A stretch of DNA of 14,225 nucleotides from an uncultured Nitrospira sp. (GTDB lineage: Bacteria; Nitrospirota; Nitrospiria; Nitrospirales; UBA8639): assembly GCA_902500695.1 (NCBI GenBank), contig CABVRQ010000088.1, positions 1 through 14,225 on the forward strand, written 5' to 3'. Shown one piece after another: positions 13,130-14,225 of the stretch. The notes beneath the pieces are model-generated. The model ran no database searches, was not told where the DNA came from, and was given only the letters and a program-made list of their open reading frames with translations. A program made the translations under genes and the position numbers. Numbering within the stretch: position 1 is the stretch's first letter; the number at the start of each line of letters is the position of its first letter.

Positions 13130-13147
13130 GGGGCTGGCGTAGGAAAT
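13130..13147. repeat. IS left terminal inverted repeat
   Basis: GGGGCTGGCGTAGGAAAT, an exact inverted match to 13828-13845. Confidence 0.93.
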
Positions 13148-13827
13148 AATGATTGATTCGCCAATTTTACCCGATGCCGTAGGGTCGCTTTCAATTGCTT
13201 GGGGGATCCATAATTCAACTGCCATTCACATTCATTCAAGAACAGGGAAAAGTGGTGCTTGGGAATGCCATTGTATTGACGCAAATGCCGCTTGGCTTGA
13301 TTCCAAAAGTTTTCAATGCCATGGATGTGGTTATGTTTGTCCGCAAACAGCTTGCTATGGTTAATGCGATAGTGCTTAAACTCAGATACGTCCAAGGCAT
13401 TGTAGGAACGATAATAGTCAGTATAGACAATACTATCAGGGACGATCTTCTCGCGGATGATGGCAAAAGTGTCTGAGATTTGGCATCAGGAATCACTTTT
13501 GTGTAGACCTTGCCTCCACGTTGCAAAATGCCAAAGACGGGCACCTTGCCTGCGGCTCCACGCCCTTGTTTGCCTTTGCGTCTGCCCCCAAAGTCGGACT
13601 CATCTACTTTAATCCCTCCAGAAAACGCCCATTCCTCTTCGATCTGCTGGGCAATGATTAGAGGTAGCCGATGGTAAAAGTGAATGGCCGTCCAACGGTT
13701 GAGATCGACAAGGTCTGCAGCCGTCCAGGCAGGCACCCCGGCCACAAAGTGCTCAAGAAGCCGATTTGACCGATAATGACTGAGTTTTGAGAATTTTAAT
13801 CGCACAGGTTGAGCATAGAAAATATAA

Positions 13828-13845
13828 ATTTCCTACGCCAGCCCC
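13828..13845. repeat. IS right terminal inverted repeat
   Basis: ATTTCCTACGCCAGCCCC, the exact inverted match of 13130-13147. Confidence 0.93.
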
Positions 13846-13853
13846 AAAAATAA
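13846..13853. repeat. Target-site duplication, right copy
   Basis: AAAAATAA directly after the right inverted repeat, identical to 13122-13129. Confidence 0.9.
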
Positions 13854-14170
13854 TAGAAAGAAAGTTGATGAGGAATCAAGAAATCAATTCTTTTTTGCAG
13901 AATCTACAACATTTTCCTTGATTTTTTAATAAAGGGAATGCTCTTCAGAAAAAAATCTTTTACAAACTTAGTTGCTTTAATTTAAAGAAGAAAATCTTAC
14001 CCGTGACATTTCAACCTTCAATTTACTCCCAATACATACTTAAAATTTAACCCACTTTAATTGAAACTAGGTAGGTTGACTCCTAAACAAACTAAGCCCA
14101 ATTTAGACCAACTCAACCGGTCCGCACTTACAAAGTCTTCCAAAAATTAAAGTGATTGGCTTCCTCACAC
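13854..14170. other. AT-rich stretch right of the IS, no gene seen
   Basis: About 320 bases rich in A and T with stops in all frames. I see no gene, no RNA gene and no convincing promoter. One loose inverted repeat AATCAAG...CTTGATT followed by T is present near 13873-13930, but its loop is too long to call. Confidence 0.5.
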
Positions 14171-14212
14171 AAAAAAAGAGCAGGGGGCGACAATTGTCAC
14201 CCCCTGCTCTTT
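14171..14212 (-). terminator. Strong intrinsic terminator for a leftward gene beyond the edge
   Basis: AAAGAGCAGGGGG (14175-14187) and CCCCCTGCTCTTT (14200-14212) form a perfect 13-bp stem. The 12-base loop holds the palindrome GACAATTGTC. On the minus strand the stem is followed by a run of T (complement of the seven A at 14171-14177), the classic form. No gene in the window ends here, so it should serve a minus-strand gene that starts right of 14225. Confidence 0.8.
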
Positions 14213-14225
14213 GGTTTCCCCTGTG

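Larger units (their letters stand above)
13120..13805 (-). pseudogene. IS1595-family transposase, frameshifted
   Basis: The N-terminal frame starts at GTG 13803-13805: RLKFSKLSHYRSNRLLEHFVAG, then KVDESDFGGRRKGKQGRG with the first catalytic Asp of the DDE domain, then VFGILQRGGKVYTKVIPDAKSQTLLP. Near 13461-13463 the frame is lost; restoring one base (CC to CCC) gives LLPIIREKIVPD and joins the second frame: VYTDYYRSYNALDVSEF (second Asp), HNHIHGIENFWNQAKRHLRQ (Glu and conserved GIENFW) and ECEWQLNYGSPKQL. The whole matches the IS1595 family, IS1016 subgroup. The frameshift makes the transposase non-functional unless shifted during translation, and no convincing slippery site is visible. The reading frame passes through the inverted repeat and ends at TAA 13120-13122, in host DNA. 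Confidence 0.88.
13130..13845 (-). mobile_element. IS1595-family (IS1016-like) insertion sequence, 716 bp
   Basis: The element is bounded by perfect 18-bp terminal inverted repeats GGGGCTGGCGTAGGAAAT at 13130-13147 and its complement at 13828-13845. It is flanked by an identical 8-bp direct repeat AAAAATAA (13122-13129 and 13846-13853), the duplication length typical of IS1595 elements. Size and single transposase gene fit the IS1016 subgroup. Perfect ends and target duplication show a fairly recent insertion, yet the transposase is frameshifted, so movement would need a helper copy. Confidence 0.93.

Noticed and set aside
12951..13142. Plus-strand 63-codon frame running into the IS end
   Set aside because: No start signal, and it crosses the boundary of the insertion sequence, so it cannot be an ancestral gene.
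13455..13470. Programmed -1 frameshift in the transposase
   Set aside because: The sequence A-CTT-TTG does not allow good re-pairing of both tRNAs, IS1595 transposases are normally a single frame, and a one-base loss explains it better.
13873..13930. Possible terminator AATCAAG...CTTGATTTTTT
   Set aside because: The loop is over 40 bases and no gene lies upstream in that direction.
1..14225. CRISPR array, tRNA, rRNA or riboswitch
   Set aside because: No regularly spaced repeats, no cloverleaf-like sequence and no conserved rRNA or riboswitch motif was found by reading; a covariance-model scan could not be run.

Overview
The window looks like a chromosomal segment of a free-living Gram-negative-type bacterium of moderate GC content. 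Free-standing receiver proteins, a FIST-domain protein, a DUF502 membrane protein, a secreted S58 peptidase and a long Trm112-like protein together suggest a Nitrospirota (Nitrospira-like) genome. That placement is an impression from gene content, not a proof. Base composition drops sharply right of about 12.2 kb, where the sequence is AT-rich, gene-poor and carries an insertion sequence.

Layout, left to right. At 1-895 (minus) lies the N-terminal part of a double-TerB-domain protein that runs off the left edge; it has a good promoter and ribosome binding site. At 1090-1536 (minus) is a two-CBS-domain protein. At 1955-2341 and 2452-2847 (minus) are two free-standing receiver (CheY-like) proteins in tandem. 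The upstream one is preceded by a 37-codon frame whose stop overlaps its start (ATGA). The stretch 2958-3936 has no confident gene, only weak frames that look like unknown or decaying coding sequence. At 3937-4770 (plus) is an RmlD-like extended SDR, preceded by a 12-codon ORF that also overlaps it by ATGA. A hairpin terminator at 4851-4892 separates it from the convergent run that follows.

From 11001 down to 5006 seven genes run on the minus strand in a compact series: DUF502 membrane protein, GNAT acetyltransferase, exported DmpA/S58 peptidase, FIST-domain protein, membrane-anchored FKBP-type prolyl isomerase, GcvT-like aminomethyltransferase and a Nudix ADP-ribose pyrophosphatase-like enzyme. 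FIST, FKBP and GcvT are joined by stop/start overlaps, so their translation is probably coupled. A Trm112-like gene (11200-11502, plus) diverges from DUF502. Three small unknown minus-strand genes follow at 11561-12690.

The right end (12691-14225) is AT-rich. It holds a complete-ended IS1595-family (IS1016-like) element at 13130-13845 with 18-bp inverted repeats and a perfect 8-bp target duplication. Its transposase is frameshifted, and the transposase stop codon lies partly in the target duplication. Next to it is a cysteine-rich minus-strand frame broken by one stop codon. A strong 13-bp-stem terminator at 14171-14212 points to a leftward gene just beyond the right edge. I found no CRISPR array, tRNA, rRNA or recognisable riboswitch. 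The least explained parts are the overlapping micro-ORFs, the 2958-3936 stretch and the disrupted AT-rich frames beside the insertion sequence.
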